From DASVFB01 sp963766345 (lineage in GTDB: Bacteria; Actinomycetota; Thermoleophilia; Gaiellales; Gaiellaceae), in the NCBI GenBank assembly GCA_963766345.1, contig CAVXZL010000008.1:620001-684000 (forward strand): 64,000 nucleotides of DNA, written 5' to 3'. Below the pieces are notes generated by a model. The model worked only from the letters and a program-made list of their open reading frames with translations, was not told the origin of the DNA and ran no database searches. The number at the start of each line of letters is the position of its first letter. The stretch's first letter is position 1. A program made the translations under genes and the position numbers. Below are positions 17,127-25,261 of this stretch, piece after piece.

Positions 17127-17675
17127 CTAGGAAGCGCCGGGCTTCCAGAGGATCTCCTCGCCGGCGTTGGCCTTGCGCGCGAGGATGAACAGGAGGTCGG
17201 AGAGTCGGTTGAGGTACACGGGCACGAGCGGGTTGACGTCGTCGGGCACGAGCGCGCGCCGCTCGGCGCGGCGGCAGATCGCGCGCGCGAGAAACAGGCG
17301 GGCGGCGAGCTCCGTGCCGCCCGGGAGGACGAAGCTCTTCAACGGCTCGAGCTTCGCGTTGGCCTCGTCGCACGCTTGCTCGAGGCGGTCGATCTGCTCC
17401 TGCGTGACGCGCAGGCGCCCGTCGTCCTCGACGAACGGCACCGAGAGATCCGCGCCGACGTCGAAGAGCTCGTTCTGGACGCGGGCGAGCGTTGCGTCAG
17501 TCTGCGCCGCGAGCGCCCAGCCGAGCGCGGAGTTCAGCTCGTCGACCTCGCCGATCGCCTCGGCGAGCGGGTGCGTCTTCGAGATGCGCGACCCGTCGCC
17601 GAGGCTCGTTTCCCCCGCGTCGCCGGTGCGCGTGTAGATCCGCGTCAGGCGGACGGGCTCGTCGCGCTTGCGCAT
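17127..17675 (-). CDS. cob(I)alamin adenosyltransferase, PduO/MMAB type
   Basis: A 182-residue ATP:cob(I)alamin adenosyltransferase. Key segments are the ATP-binding YTRTGDAGETSLGDGSRISK and the C-terminal RLSDLLFILAR helix. It makes adenosylcobalamin, the cofactor required by the mutase encoded 14 bases downstream, and in PduO-type enzymes can hand it over directly. The gene is first in the mutase cluster; its upstream region holds two REP-like palindromes. Confidence 0.95.
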   Translation of the reverse strand: MRKRDEPVRLTRIYTRTGDAGETSLGDGSRISKTHPLAEAIGEVDELNSALGWALAAQTDATLARVQNELFDVGADLSVPFVEDDGRLRVTQEQIDRLEQACDEANAKLEPLKSFVLPGGTELAARLFLARAICRRAERRALVPDDVNPLVPVYLNRLSDLLFILARKANAGEEILWKPGAS

Positions 17676-17711
17676 CCTCCTAGGTTACGGACACGGCCGC
17701 AGAGGACGTCT

Positions 17712-17753
17712 GGCGGCAGCCACCGTCACGGGGACGTCACGGCTTCGTGACGC
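17712..17753 (+). repeat. REP-like palindromic element, copy 3
   Basis: GGCGGC-A-GCCACC (17712-17724, one mismatch) followed by GTCACGG, GTCACGG and GTGACGC. It sits in the gap between the acyl-CoA dehydrogenase and adenosyltransferase genes. A separate GGTGCGT...ACGCACC inverted repeat lies between this copy and copy 4. Confidence 0.75.
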
Positions 17754-17811
17754 AACTCGGCATCGGCGGTGCGTTCCGTCGAAGCGACGCACCGCGCGAC
17801 GGGACATGGCC

Positions 17812-17864
17812 GGTGGCTGCCACCGTGACGGGCACGTGACGGGCATGTGACGAATGTGTGACGG
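17812..17864 (+). repeat. REP-like palindromic element, copy 4
   Basis: A perfect GGTGGC-T-GCCACC (17812-17824) followed by four GTGACG repeats (17825-17864). The same orientation as copy 3, about 100 bases away, makes a doublet. It ends nine bases before the stop of the acyl-CoA dehydrogenase gene. Confidence 0.8.
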
Positions 17865-17872
17865 ACGCGTCC

Positions 17873-19039
17873 TCAGGTGACAGGCGTGACGGCGCGCTCG
17901 TGCGCGCCGAGGATCTGGCGCGCGATCACGAGGCGCTGGATCTCGCTCGTGCCCTCGTAGATCTCGGTGATCTTCGCGTCGCGGTAGTAGCGCTCGACCG
18001 GGAACTCCTTCGTATAGCCGTAGCCGCCGAGGACCTGGATCGCCTCGGCCGTCTGCCGCCGCGCCATCTCCGACGCATAGAGCTTCGCCTTCGCCCCCGC
18101 TTCCGTGTGCGGCTTCCCGGTCGCCTTCAGCCAAGCCGCCCGGTAGACAAGCAGCCGCGCCGCGTCGATCTCCGTCGACATGTCCGCGAGCTTCCACTGG
18201 ATCGCCTGGAAGTCTCCGATGCGCTTCCCGAACGCACGCCGCTCCTGCGCGTACCCGCGCGCCACGTCGTACGCGGCCTGCGCGATCCCGAGCGCCTGCG
18301 CGGCGATGCCGATGCGACCGCCGTCGAGGGTCGCCATCGCGACGGTGAAGCCCTTGTTCTCCTCGTGCAAGAGGCGGTCGCGCTGCACGTTCGCGCCCTC
18401 GACGACGATGTCGTTCGTCACCGACGAGTTGAGGCCGAGCTTCTCCTCGTTGCGCGTCACGCGCACGTGGTCGGCGTCGAGGATGAACGCGGAGACGCCG
18501 CGCGCTCCCGCGGTCGACTCGTCCGTGCGCGCGAAGAGCAGGAACGTGCCGGCGTGCGAGCCGTTCGTGATCCACTGCTTCGCGCCGGTGATCGTCCAGC
18601 CGTCGCCGTCCGGCTCCGCGCGCGTGCGCAGCGAGCCGGCGTCGGACCCGGCCTCGGCTTCCGTCAGGGCGAAGGCGCCGATGAGCTCGCCCCGCGCGAG
18701 CGGCGGGACGAAGCGGGACTTCTGCTCGTCGGTGCCGAACGCGAGGATCGGCAGCGTCGCGGCGCTCGTGTGCACCGCGACGGTGACGCCGACGCCCGCG
18801 TCCCCTCGCGACAGCTCCTCGAGCACGAGCACGTAGGACAGGAAGTCCGCGCCCGCACCGCCGTACTCCTCGGGAACACACACGCCCATGAGCCCCAGCT
18901 CCGCGAGCTGCGTGAAGACGTCGCGCGGGAAGCGGTGCTCGCGGTCCCATTCGGCGGCGTGCGGCTCGATCCGTTCGCGCGCGAAGTCGCGGGCGAGCGC
19001 CTGGATCTCGCGCTGCTCCGCGCTCAGCTCGAAGTCCAC
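17873..19039 (-). CDS. acyl-CoA dehydrogenase
   Basis: A 388-residue FAD-dependent acyl-CoA dehydrogenase. It shows MDFELSAEQREIQALARDFA at the start, the FALTEAEAGSDAG and WITNGSHAG flavin-contact segments, and the catalytic glutamate in EIYEGTSEIQRLVIARQ. It resembles the short-chain/branched-chain group; exact chain length preference is not visible. Electrons should go to the ETF encoded at 8563-10292. The end of the gene borders the REP doublet. Confidence 0.95.
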   Translation of the reverse strand: MDFELSAEQREIQALARDFARERIEPHAAEWDREHRFPRDVFTQLAELGLMGVCVPEEYGGAGADFLSYVLVLEELSRGDAGVGVTVAVHTSAATLPILAFGTDEQKSRFVPPLARGELIGAFALTEAEAGSDAGSLRTRAEPDGDGWTITGAKQWITNGSHAGTFLLFARTDESTAGARGVSAFILDADHVRVTRNEEKLGLNSSVTNDIVVEGANVQRDRLLHEENKGFTVAMATLDGGRIGIAAQALGIAQAAYDVARGYAQERRAFGKRIGDFQAIQWKLADMSTEIDAARLLVYRAAWLKATGKPHTEAGAKAKLYASEMARRQTAEAIQVLGGYGYTKEFPVERYYRDAKITEIYEGTSEIQRLVIARQILGAHERAVTPVT

Positions 19040-19055
19040 GCGGCCGAGTCTAGTG

Positions 19056-20108
19056 CTACGCGATCTCGGCGCGGATGGAACGCAACGCGACGTCGCGCTC
19101 GCGAAATGCCTCGACGACGACCGGGTCGAACTGCTTGCCGGACTCCGCGGCGATCTCCTCGACCGCGTGAGCCCACGGCTGCTCGCTCCGATAGGGACGG
19201 TTGCTCGTGATCGCGTCGAGCGCGTCGGCGACCGCGAACACGCGCGCGCCGAGCGGAATGTCGTTGCCGCCGAGCCTGTCGGGGTAGCCGTTGCCGTCCC
19301 AGCGCTCGTGGTGCGACCGGACGACCGAGAGGCATTCGCCGCTCATGAACGACACGCCTTCGAGCATCTGCTCGCCGAGGATCGTGTGCGTCTCGATCAG
19401 CCGCCGCTCGGTGTCCGACAGTGCCGCCGGCTTCTGCAGCACGCTGTCGGGGATCCCGATCTTGCCGACGTCGTGGAGGACGAATCCGTACTCGATGCTC
19501 GGATCCTTGAGCAGCTCGGGCGCGCACGCGCCGGCGAGCTCGACCGCGTAACGCTGCACGCGCTCGGAGTGCATACGCGTCCCCGTGTCTTTCGACTCGA
19601 GCGCGCCCGCGAGCGCGACGACGGTGTCGTGGTACGCGGCGTTGAGAAGCGCGCGCTGCTGACGCTCGACCTCGACGAGGTGGCGCAGGTCGCTCGCGTA
19701 CAGAAGGAGCTGCTCCTCCGACTCGGCGGGACGTGCACGACGCAGCGGCACGCCGTTCGTACCGCCCGCGAGACGTTCGACGACGCCGAGGAGCTCGAGC
19801 GGGCTGAACGGCTTGCGCACGAGCTCGTCGGCGCTGCCGCCCTCGAGATCGGCGCGTTCGGAGCCGGTCAGGAGGACGACCGGGATGTCGCACGTCTGCG
19901 GATCGCGCTTCAGCTTCCCGCAGTACTCGATCCCGTCGATGCCCGGCATGAGCACGTCGAGCACGATCACGTCCGGCTTGCGCGCGGAGATACGGCGCGC
20001 GGCCATCGCGGCGCTGTCGGCCTCGTCGAGCTCGAGATCGAAGATCTCGAACGTCGTCCTGAGGAGCTCCCTCAGGCCGGGATCGTCGTCCACCAAGAGC
20101 AAGCGCAT
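19056..20108 (-). CDS. response regulator with HD-GYP phosphodiesterase domain
   Basis: A 350-residue two-domain protein. The receiver domain (1-120) has the acidic pocket (LLVDDDPG), the phosphoacceptor Asp in VIVLDVLMPG, a Thr in LLTGS and the switch Lys in RKPFSP. The C-terminal HD-GYP domain has HDVGKIGIPD and HHERWDGNGYPDRLGG, with the metal ligands of active c-di-GMP phosphodiesterases. No cognate kinase gene is adjacent. ATG 20108 is chosen because the receiver fold starts immediately after it. Confidence 0.92.
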   Translation of the reverse strand: MRLLLVDDDPGLRELLRTTFEIFDLELDEADSAAMAARRISARKPDVIVLDVLMPGIDGIEYCGKLKRDPQTCDIPVVLLTGSERADLEGGSADELVRKPFSPLELLGVVERLAGGTNGVPLRRARPAESEEQLLLYASDLRHLVEVERQQRALLNAAYHDTVVALAGALESKDTGTRMHSERVQRYAVELAGACAPELLKDPSIEYGFVLHDVGKIGIPDSVLQKPAALSDTERRLIETHTILGEQMLEGVSFMSGECLSVVRSHHERWDGNGYPDRLGGNDIPLGARVFAVADALDAITSNRPYRSEQPWAHAVEEIAAESGKQFDPVVVEAFRERDVALRSIRAEIA

Positions 20109-20186
20109 TGCGGCGATGCACCCCCTTTGCAGGAAGTTCTGCTCTTCGCCGCCGCGTTTGTCAATCCCCCTACCGGGGGTGTCCAT

Positions 20187-21017
20187 TCAGTACGTGTAAA
20201 AGCCGGCGCCCGACTTGCGGCCGAGGCGGCCGGCCTGGACGTACTGCCGGAGCAGCGGGCACGGCGCGTACTTCGGGTTGCCGAGCCCTCGGTGCAGGAC
20301 CTCCATGATCGCGACACACGTGTCGAGGCCGATCAGATCTGCGAGCGCGAGCGGCCCCATCGGATGCGCGAAGCCGAGCTTCGCGATCGTGTCGATCGCC
20401 TCGGGCTCCGCCACTCCCTCCATCAGTGCGTACGCCGCCTCGTTGATGAACGGCATCAGGATGCGGTTCGAGACGAAGCCGGGAAAGTCGCGGGCCTCCG
20501 CCGGCTCCTTGCCGAGGTCGCGCGCGAGCTGCACGATCGCTGCGGCCGTCTCATCGGAGGTCTGCACCGCGCGGATCACCTCGACGAGCTTCAGCACCGG
20601 GACCGGGTTGAAGAAGTGCATGCCGATCACGCGCTCTGGACGCTTCGTCGCCGCGGCGAGCGAGGTGATCGGGATCGAGGACGTGTTCGACGCGAGAATC
20701 GCTTCCGCGTGCAGCACGCCGTCGGCGCGCTCGAAGAGCTCGCGCTTCACGGCTTCGTCCTCGACGACCGCCTCGATCATGAGATCCGCGTCGACGAGGT
20801 CGTCGACCGGCGTGACGCGCGCGAGGACGTCGTCGGCCGGTGAGCCTCCCTTCTCCGCGAGCCGCTCGAGGCTCTTGCGCATCGTGCCCAGCCCGCGCTC
20901 GATCGCGCCGGGGAACGGATCGTGCAGCGACACGGTGCGACCCGAGGCGGCGACGACCTGCGCGATCCCGCCGCCCATCTGCCCCGCACCGACGACGAGG
21001 ACGTGCTCGAACTCCAC
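20187..21017 (-). CDS. 3-hydroxyacyl-CoA (3-hydroxybutyryl-CoA) dehydrogenase
   Basis: A 276-residue NAD-dependent 3-hydroxyacyl-CoA dehydrogenase. The Rossmann motif is VVGAGQMGGGIA, followed by ILASNTSSIPIT and the catalytic His in GMHFFNPVPVLKLVEV. The C-terminal dimer domain ends GRKSGAGFYTY. It fits between the enoyl-CoA hydratase and thiolase steps of beta-oxidation encoded in the same region. It could run in either direction (oxidation or butyryl-CoA synthesis). Confidence 0.95.
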   Translation of the reverse strand: MEFEHVLVVGAGQMGGGIAQVVAASGRTVSLHDPFPGAIERGLGTMRKSLERLAEKGGSPADDVLARVTPVDDLVDADLMIEAVVEDEAVKRELFERADGVLHAEAILASNTSSIPITSLAAATKRPERVIGMHFFNPVPVLKLVEVIRAVQTSDETAAAIVQLARDLGKEPAEARDFPGFVSNRILMPFINEAAYALMEGVAEPEAIDTIAKLGFAHPMGPLALADLIGLDTCVAIMEVLHRGLGNPKYAPCPLLRQYVQAGRLGRKSGAGFYTY

Positions 21018-21026
21018 GCGCGGAGG

Positions 21027-21980
21027 CTACAACGGCTGCGGCAACGCTTCCTCGTGGTTGCTCCCGACCCGGCGCCGGCCGAGCGCGAGCGCGACGGCGA
21101 CCACGAGGAACGCCGCGACGATCGCAACCGCTGTCCAGGTCCACGGGAAGCTCCTCGTCGCGGGGTGCTCGATGCGCCACGTGCCCGTGTCGATCGCGAG
21201 CCACGGCTTGCCGCTCTTCCAGTCGAGCGCGAGCTTGCTCCCGCCGTCCGCGAGCGTCATCCGCATGCTCGTCAGCGGCGCCTGGTCGCCGGCCGTCCAC
21301 GGCAGGCCGATGCAGTGCGCAACGCTGCGAACGGTGTCGAGCGCGTGCACGAACGGGTAGCCGCCGGGGCGCATGAAGAGCGTGTAGACCCAGCGTCCGT
21401 CGCCGCTCGCCGTGCGCGTCGTCGCGAAGCCCTCCATCACCCAGCTCGCCTGCGCCTTGTCTGCGATGCGGCCGGGAAGCAGGCGTCCGTGCCCGAGGTC
21501 GTACGCGCGCACGACGTAGCGGCTCGCGTTGTCGCGGTCGACGTACTGCGTGAGGTACAGCGTCCTCCCGTCGGGCGAGAGCGCGTCGTACGCGAAGCTG
21601 CCGGGAATCTCGAAGCGGTCGCGAACGCGGAGGTTGCGCGTGTCGATCACGGCGAAGCGTGTCGGCGACCGGAGGCCGACGGTGCCGACGACGAGCTGCT
21701 TGCCGTCGCGCGTGAGCCCCTCGAGCTGGCCGGGCCTCATCGTCGGCTGCGGGATGCCGTAGTCGCCGTCGAGGGTTGTCCAGCCCGAGACGGCGCCGCC
21801 GCGAACGGCCACGCGTTCGATCGCGGTGTTCGCGCCCGTGGAGACGGCGATGAAGCGGTACTTGCCGTCGTGGGAGAGCACGCCGAGTCCGCCCTGGGCG
21901 ACGTACGACGGCCCGGCGCCGAGCGCGGCAGTCGGGAGCAGCAGAGCTGCGAGAGCGGTGACGACGACGACGAGGCGCAT
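21027..21980 (-). CDS. membrane-anchored beta-propeller-like protein
   Basis: A 317-residue extracytoplasmic protein with a signal peptide (1-22, LAALLLPTAALGA) and a C-terminal membrane helix near residue 285 followed by a basic tail. In between are repeated strands such as DGKYRFIAVSTG, DGKQLVVGTVG and DGRTLYLTQYVDRDNASRYVV, as in YVTN/WD-type propellers. A strong ribosome site (AGGAGGGACCC) precedes ATG 21980. It sits between the hydroxyacyl-CoA dehydrogenase and thiolase genes, but nothing suggests a role in their chemistry. Confidence 0.82.
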   Translation of the reverse strand: MRLVVVVTALAALLLPTAALGAGPSYVAQGGLGVLSHDGKYRFIAVSTGANTAIERVAVRGGAVSGWTTLDGDYGIPQPTMRPGQLEGLTRDGKQLVVGTVGLRSPTRFAVIDTRNLRVRDRFEIPGSFAYDALSPDGRTLYLTQYVDRDNASRYVVRAYDLGHGRLLPGRIADKAQASWVMEGFATTRTASGDGRWVYTLFMRPGGYPFVHALDTVRSVAHCIGLPWTAGDQAPLTSMRMTLADGGSKLALDWKSGKPWLAIDTGTWRIEHPATRSFPWTWTAVAIVAAFLVVAVALALGRRRVGSNHEEALPQPL

Positions 21981-22042
21981 GGGTCCCTCCTGTTGGCTGA
22001 CGTCACTAGTACGCCCGCCGGAACCTGAAGGGTCCTTCCGGC

Positions 22043-23194
22043 TCAGACTTCGAGCAAGAGCGCGTCGCCCTGGCCGCCGCCGGAGCAGATCGCTGCGAGG
22101 CCGAGGCCGCCGCCGTTTCGGCGCAGCTCGTGCACCATCGTCCCGACGATGCGGCCGCCGCTCGCGCCGATCGGATGGCCGAGCGCGACCGCGCCGCCGT
22201 TCACGTTCACGTTCTCCTCGTCCGCGCCGAGCATCCGCGTCGAGTTGAGCGCGACCGACGAGAACGCCTCGTTGATCTCGACGCGCTTCACGTCGCCGAT
22301 CGACTTGCCCGCCTTCTCGAGCGCGATGCGCCCGGCGCGCGCCGGCGTGCGCGCGAGATACGCGAAATCGTCCGCGACGTAGGCCTGCGCGAGGATCGTC
22401 GCGAGCACCTCGAGACCGCGCCGCTTCGCGAACTCCTCCGACGTCACGACGACGCACGAAGCGCCGTCGTTCACGCCCGGCGCGTTGCCGGCGGTCGTCG
22501 TCCCCTCCGGATCGAAGACGGGCTTGAGCTCGGAGAGCTTCTCGAGCGTCGTGTCGCGGCGAACGCCCTCGTCCGCGACGACGTCGCCGACGGGCACGAT
22601 CTCGTCGTCGAAGCGATGGCCGTCCTGCGCGTCGGCCGCACGCTGATGCGAGCGATACGCCCACGCGTCCTGCTCCTCGCGCGAGATGCCGAGCTCGCGC
22701 GCGACCTTCGAGTTCTGCTGGACCATGTGCAGCTCGTCGAACGTCGACGTGAGCCCGTCGAAGACCATCGAGTCGATCAGCTCGCCGTTGCCGAGCCGGT
22801 AGCCGAAGCGCGCCTTCTTCAGCAGGTACGGCGCGTTCGACATCGACTCCATGCCGCCGGTGACGACGCACTCGTGCTCACCCGCGCGGATCATCGCGTC
22901 GGCGATCTCGATCGCGCGAATCGACGACGCGCAGACCTTGTTGATCGTGTCCGCCGGCGTCTCGATCGGCAGGCCCGCGCCCACCGACGCCTGCCGCGCC
23001 GGCGCCTGGCCGGCGCCCGCCTGCAGCACCTGGCCCATGATCACGTACTCGGGCTCCTCCGGCGCGAGCCCGATGCGCTCGAGCGCCGCCTTGATCGCGA
23101 TCGAGCCCAGCTGCGTCGCCTCGTACCTGGCGAGCCCGCCGCCGAGGCGCCCGAACGGCGTCCGCACGGCCGAGACGATCACGGAGCGGGACAT
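22043..23194 (-). CDS. acetyl-CoA acetyltransferase (thiolase)
   Basis: A 383-residue thiolase. The acylated cysteine is Cys88 in NKVCASS, with the catalytic His in GHPIGASGGR and the second Cys in CSGGGQG. It also has VNVNGGAVALGHP and NEAFSSVA. Either degradative (3-ketoacyl-CoA) or acetoacetyl-CoA-forming activity is possible; the first motifs resemble acetyl-CoA C-acetyltransferases. It is the first gene of the minus-strand acyl-CoA block and is divergent from the exported propeller protein. Confidence 0.95.
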   Translation of the reverse strand: MSRSVIVSAVRTPFGRLGGGLARYEATQLGSIAIKAALERIGLAPEEPEYVIMGQVLQAGAGQAPARQASVGAGLPIETPADTINKVCASSIRAIEIADAMIRAGEHECVVTGGMESMSNAPYLLKKARFGYRLGNGELIDSMVFDGLTSTFDELHMVQQNSKVARELGISREEQDAWAYRSHQRAADAQDGHRFDDEIVPVGDVVADEGVRRDTTLEKLSELKPVFDPEGTTTAGNAPGVNDGASCVVVTSEEFAKRRGLEVLATILAQAYVADDFAYLARTPARAGRIALEKAGKSIGDVKRVEINEAFSSVALNSTRMLGADEENVNVNGGAVALGHPIGASGGRIVGTMVHELRRNGGGLGLAAICSGGGQGDALLLEV

Positions 23195-23230
23195 GCTTCC
23201 ACCCTAGCCACTGGTGGTGTACCACTGCGC

Positions 23231-25201
23231 GTGGTTTCAGACCGGACGAGCCGAAAAGCTCCCCGAGCATCGTCCTTTCCATCGCCAAGGGGATTTCACG
23301 CACATTCGCCTGCTCGCGCCGCTTCGCTGCTGGCCGCCGCGCTCGTCGTGGCCGGCGGGGGCCGCGGCGCGACGCCCGTCTCGGGCACGGTCGGCCCCGG
23401 CACGCTGCCCGCCACCTGGCAGGGCAAGTCGTACACGGCGGCGGCGGTCGCCGACCCGGCGGCCTGTCCGCCCGCGTCGCTCGACAGCTCGAACGCCGTC
23501 TGCGACCACTTCGCGCTCACCGTCGGCGTCGACCCGGGCTACTGGTCGATCGCGGCGGGCGGCGCCTCGGTCACGATCAACTGGGCCGACGCGGCCAACG
23601 ACTTCGACCTCTACGTCTACGACGCCGCCGGCAACGAGGTGGCATCGTCCACGCAGAGCTCGACCACGTCGGAGCAGGCGTCCATCCGGAACGCATCCGG
23701 CACGTACGACGTCGTCGTCGTCCCGTTCACCGTCACGAGCTCGGGCTACAGCGGCAACGCGAGCTTCGTCACGCAGACGCAGGCGACGACGACCTCCGGC
23801 GGGCCGGTCGCGTACAACGGCGTCAGCGTCACCGGCGCGAACCCCTCCACCGCGCCGACGACGACCGCCGCGCGTGACGGGCGGCCCCAGCTCGTGCTCC
23901 AGTCGACGGACGTCGGGCGCGAGGCCGCCGAGCCGACGCTCGGCGTCGACAAGACCGCCACCGCCTTCTACGCCGCCTCGACCTTCGACGGGCCGGGCGG
24001 CGAGGTCGCGCACACGCTCGTCCTCCGCTCGCGCGACTCCGGGCTCACCTGGCAGGCGACGACACCCGAGTACGCCGGCGTCGACGCGCACCCGGCGACG
24101 CTCGACCCCTACGTCTACCTCGACACCGACACGAGCCGCCTCTTCGACATCGACACGCTGCTCGCCGGCTCGACCGATCTCTCGATCTCGGACGACCAGG
24201 GGAACTCATGGCTGACGACGCTGACGGTCGACCCGGAGGTGACCGACCACCAGACGCTCGTCACGGCGGCGCCGCCGGCGGCGAACCCGCTCGTCCGGCC
24301 GCTGCTCCGGTCGTTCCCGAAGATCGTCTACTACTGCGTGAACTCCGCGGTCGACTCGGGCTGCAACCGCAGCCTCGACGGCGGCGTCACGTACACGCGC
24401 ACCGGCGGTCCCGCCTACCTCGGTTTCGACTCGGCGGCCGGCGGACTCTGCGGCGGCCTGCACGGTCACATCGCCTCCGACAGCGCCGGACGCCTGTTCG
24501 TGCCGAAGGGCCACTGTGGCTTCCCGTGGCTCGCGATCTCGGACGACGGCGGCACGACGTGGAGCCGCGTCCAGGTCTCGAAGACGATCGGCATCGCAGA
24601 CATCCAGTCGGCCGTCGCCGTCGACGCCGCGGACAACCTCTACTACACGTGGTGGGACGACGTTCACCACCTGCCGTATCTTTCCGTGTCGCGCGACCAC
24701 GGGCAGACGTGGTCGACGCCGCTGATGATCGCGCCGCCAGGCGTCAAGGAGGTCAACTTCCCGACGATCACCGCCGGCGACGCGGGACGCATCGCGCTGA
24801 CCTTCCCGGGCACGATGGTCGGGGACAGGGACGACAAGACGCGGCCCTGGGACTCGTGGGTCGTCACGTCGTCGAACGCGCTCGATGCGAGCCCGCTGTT
24901 CGTCGCGAACATCGGCAACGCCGTCGGCGATCCCGTTCACCGCGGCGACTGCCTCGCTCGGTGCGCCGGCATGTTCGACTTCCTCGACGTCGTCGGCTCG
25001 CCTTCGGACGGAACGATCTGGGCGACGGCCGTCGACACGTGCACGACGAAGGACAGCTGTAACACGATCGCCGCTCCCGGCAACGACGACGCCGCGGGCG
25101 ACAGCGGCGTCGCGAGCGACATGCGCGGCATCGCGATCAAGGAGGTCTCCGGCCCGCGGCTCTACGCCTCGGCTGCCGGCTGCAAGAAGAAGCACTGCTG
25201 A
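23231..25201 (+). CDS. exported sialidase-fold (Asp-box) protein with N-terminal PPC-like domain
   Basis: About 656 residues from a provisional GTG start at 23231. A hydrophobic stretch ASLLAAALVVAGGG looks like the core of a signal peptide. Next is a domain like bacterial pre-peptidase C-terminal domains (WADAANDFDLYVYDAAGNEV ... GTYDVVVVP). Then a propeller with five Asp-box type turns: SRDSGLTW, SDDQGNSW, SLDGGVTY, SDDGGTTW and SRDHGQTW. No catalytic Arg triad of true sialidases could be confirmed. No ATG with a ribosome site is seen near the signal peptide; a frame change near 23290-23320 is possible. It ends CKKKHC. Confidence 0.75.
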   Translation: MVSDRTSRKAPRASSFPSPRGFHAHSPARAASLLAAALVVAGGGRGATPVSGTVGPGTLPATWQGKSYTAAAVADPAACPPASLDSSNAVCDHFALTVGVDPGYWSIAAGGASVTINWADAANDFDLYVYDAAGNEVASSTQSSTTSEQASIRNASGTYDVVVVPFTVTSSGYSGNASFVTQTQATTTSGGPVAYNGVSVTGANPSTAPTTTAARDGRPQLVLQSTDVGREAAEPTLGVDKTATAFYAASTFDGPGGEVAHTLVLRSRDSGLTWQATTPEYAGVDAHPATLDPYVYLDTDTSRLFDIDTLLAGSTDLSISDDQGNSWLTTLTVDPEVTDHQTLVTAAPPAANPLVRPLLRSFPKIVYYCVNSAVDSGCNRSLDGGVTYTRTGGPAYLGFDSAAGGLCGGLHGHIASDSAGRLFVPKGHCGFPWLAISDDGGTTWSRVQVSKTIGIADIQSAVAVDAADNLYYTWWDDVHHLPYLSVSRDHGQTWSTPLMIAPPGVKEVNFPTITAGDAGRIALTFPGTMVGDRDDKTRPWDSWVVTSSNALDASPLFVANIGNAVGDPVHRGDCLARCAGMFDFLDVVGSPSDGTIWATAVDTCTTKDSCNTIAAPGNDDAAGDSGVASDMRGIAIKEVSGPRLYASAAGCKKKHC

Positions 25202-25261
25202 CGACGAGGCGCCGGGCGGGCCTTCGGGCTCGCCCGGCCGCCGAGTTGAGAGAGTTCGGCC

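Noticed and set aside
20166..20179. CCCCC-TACC-GGGGG hairpin as a terminator
   Set aside because: The stem is only 5 bp with no T-run.
23231..25201. True sialidase
   Set aside because: Asp-boxes are structural; no catalytic Arg triad or Tyr/Glu pair could be identified.
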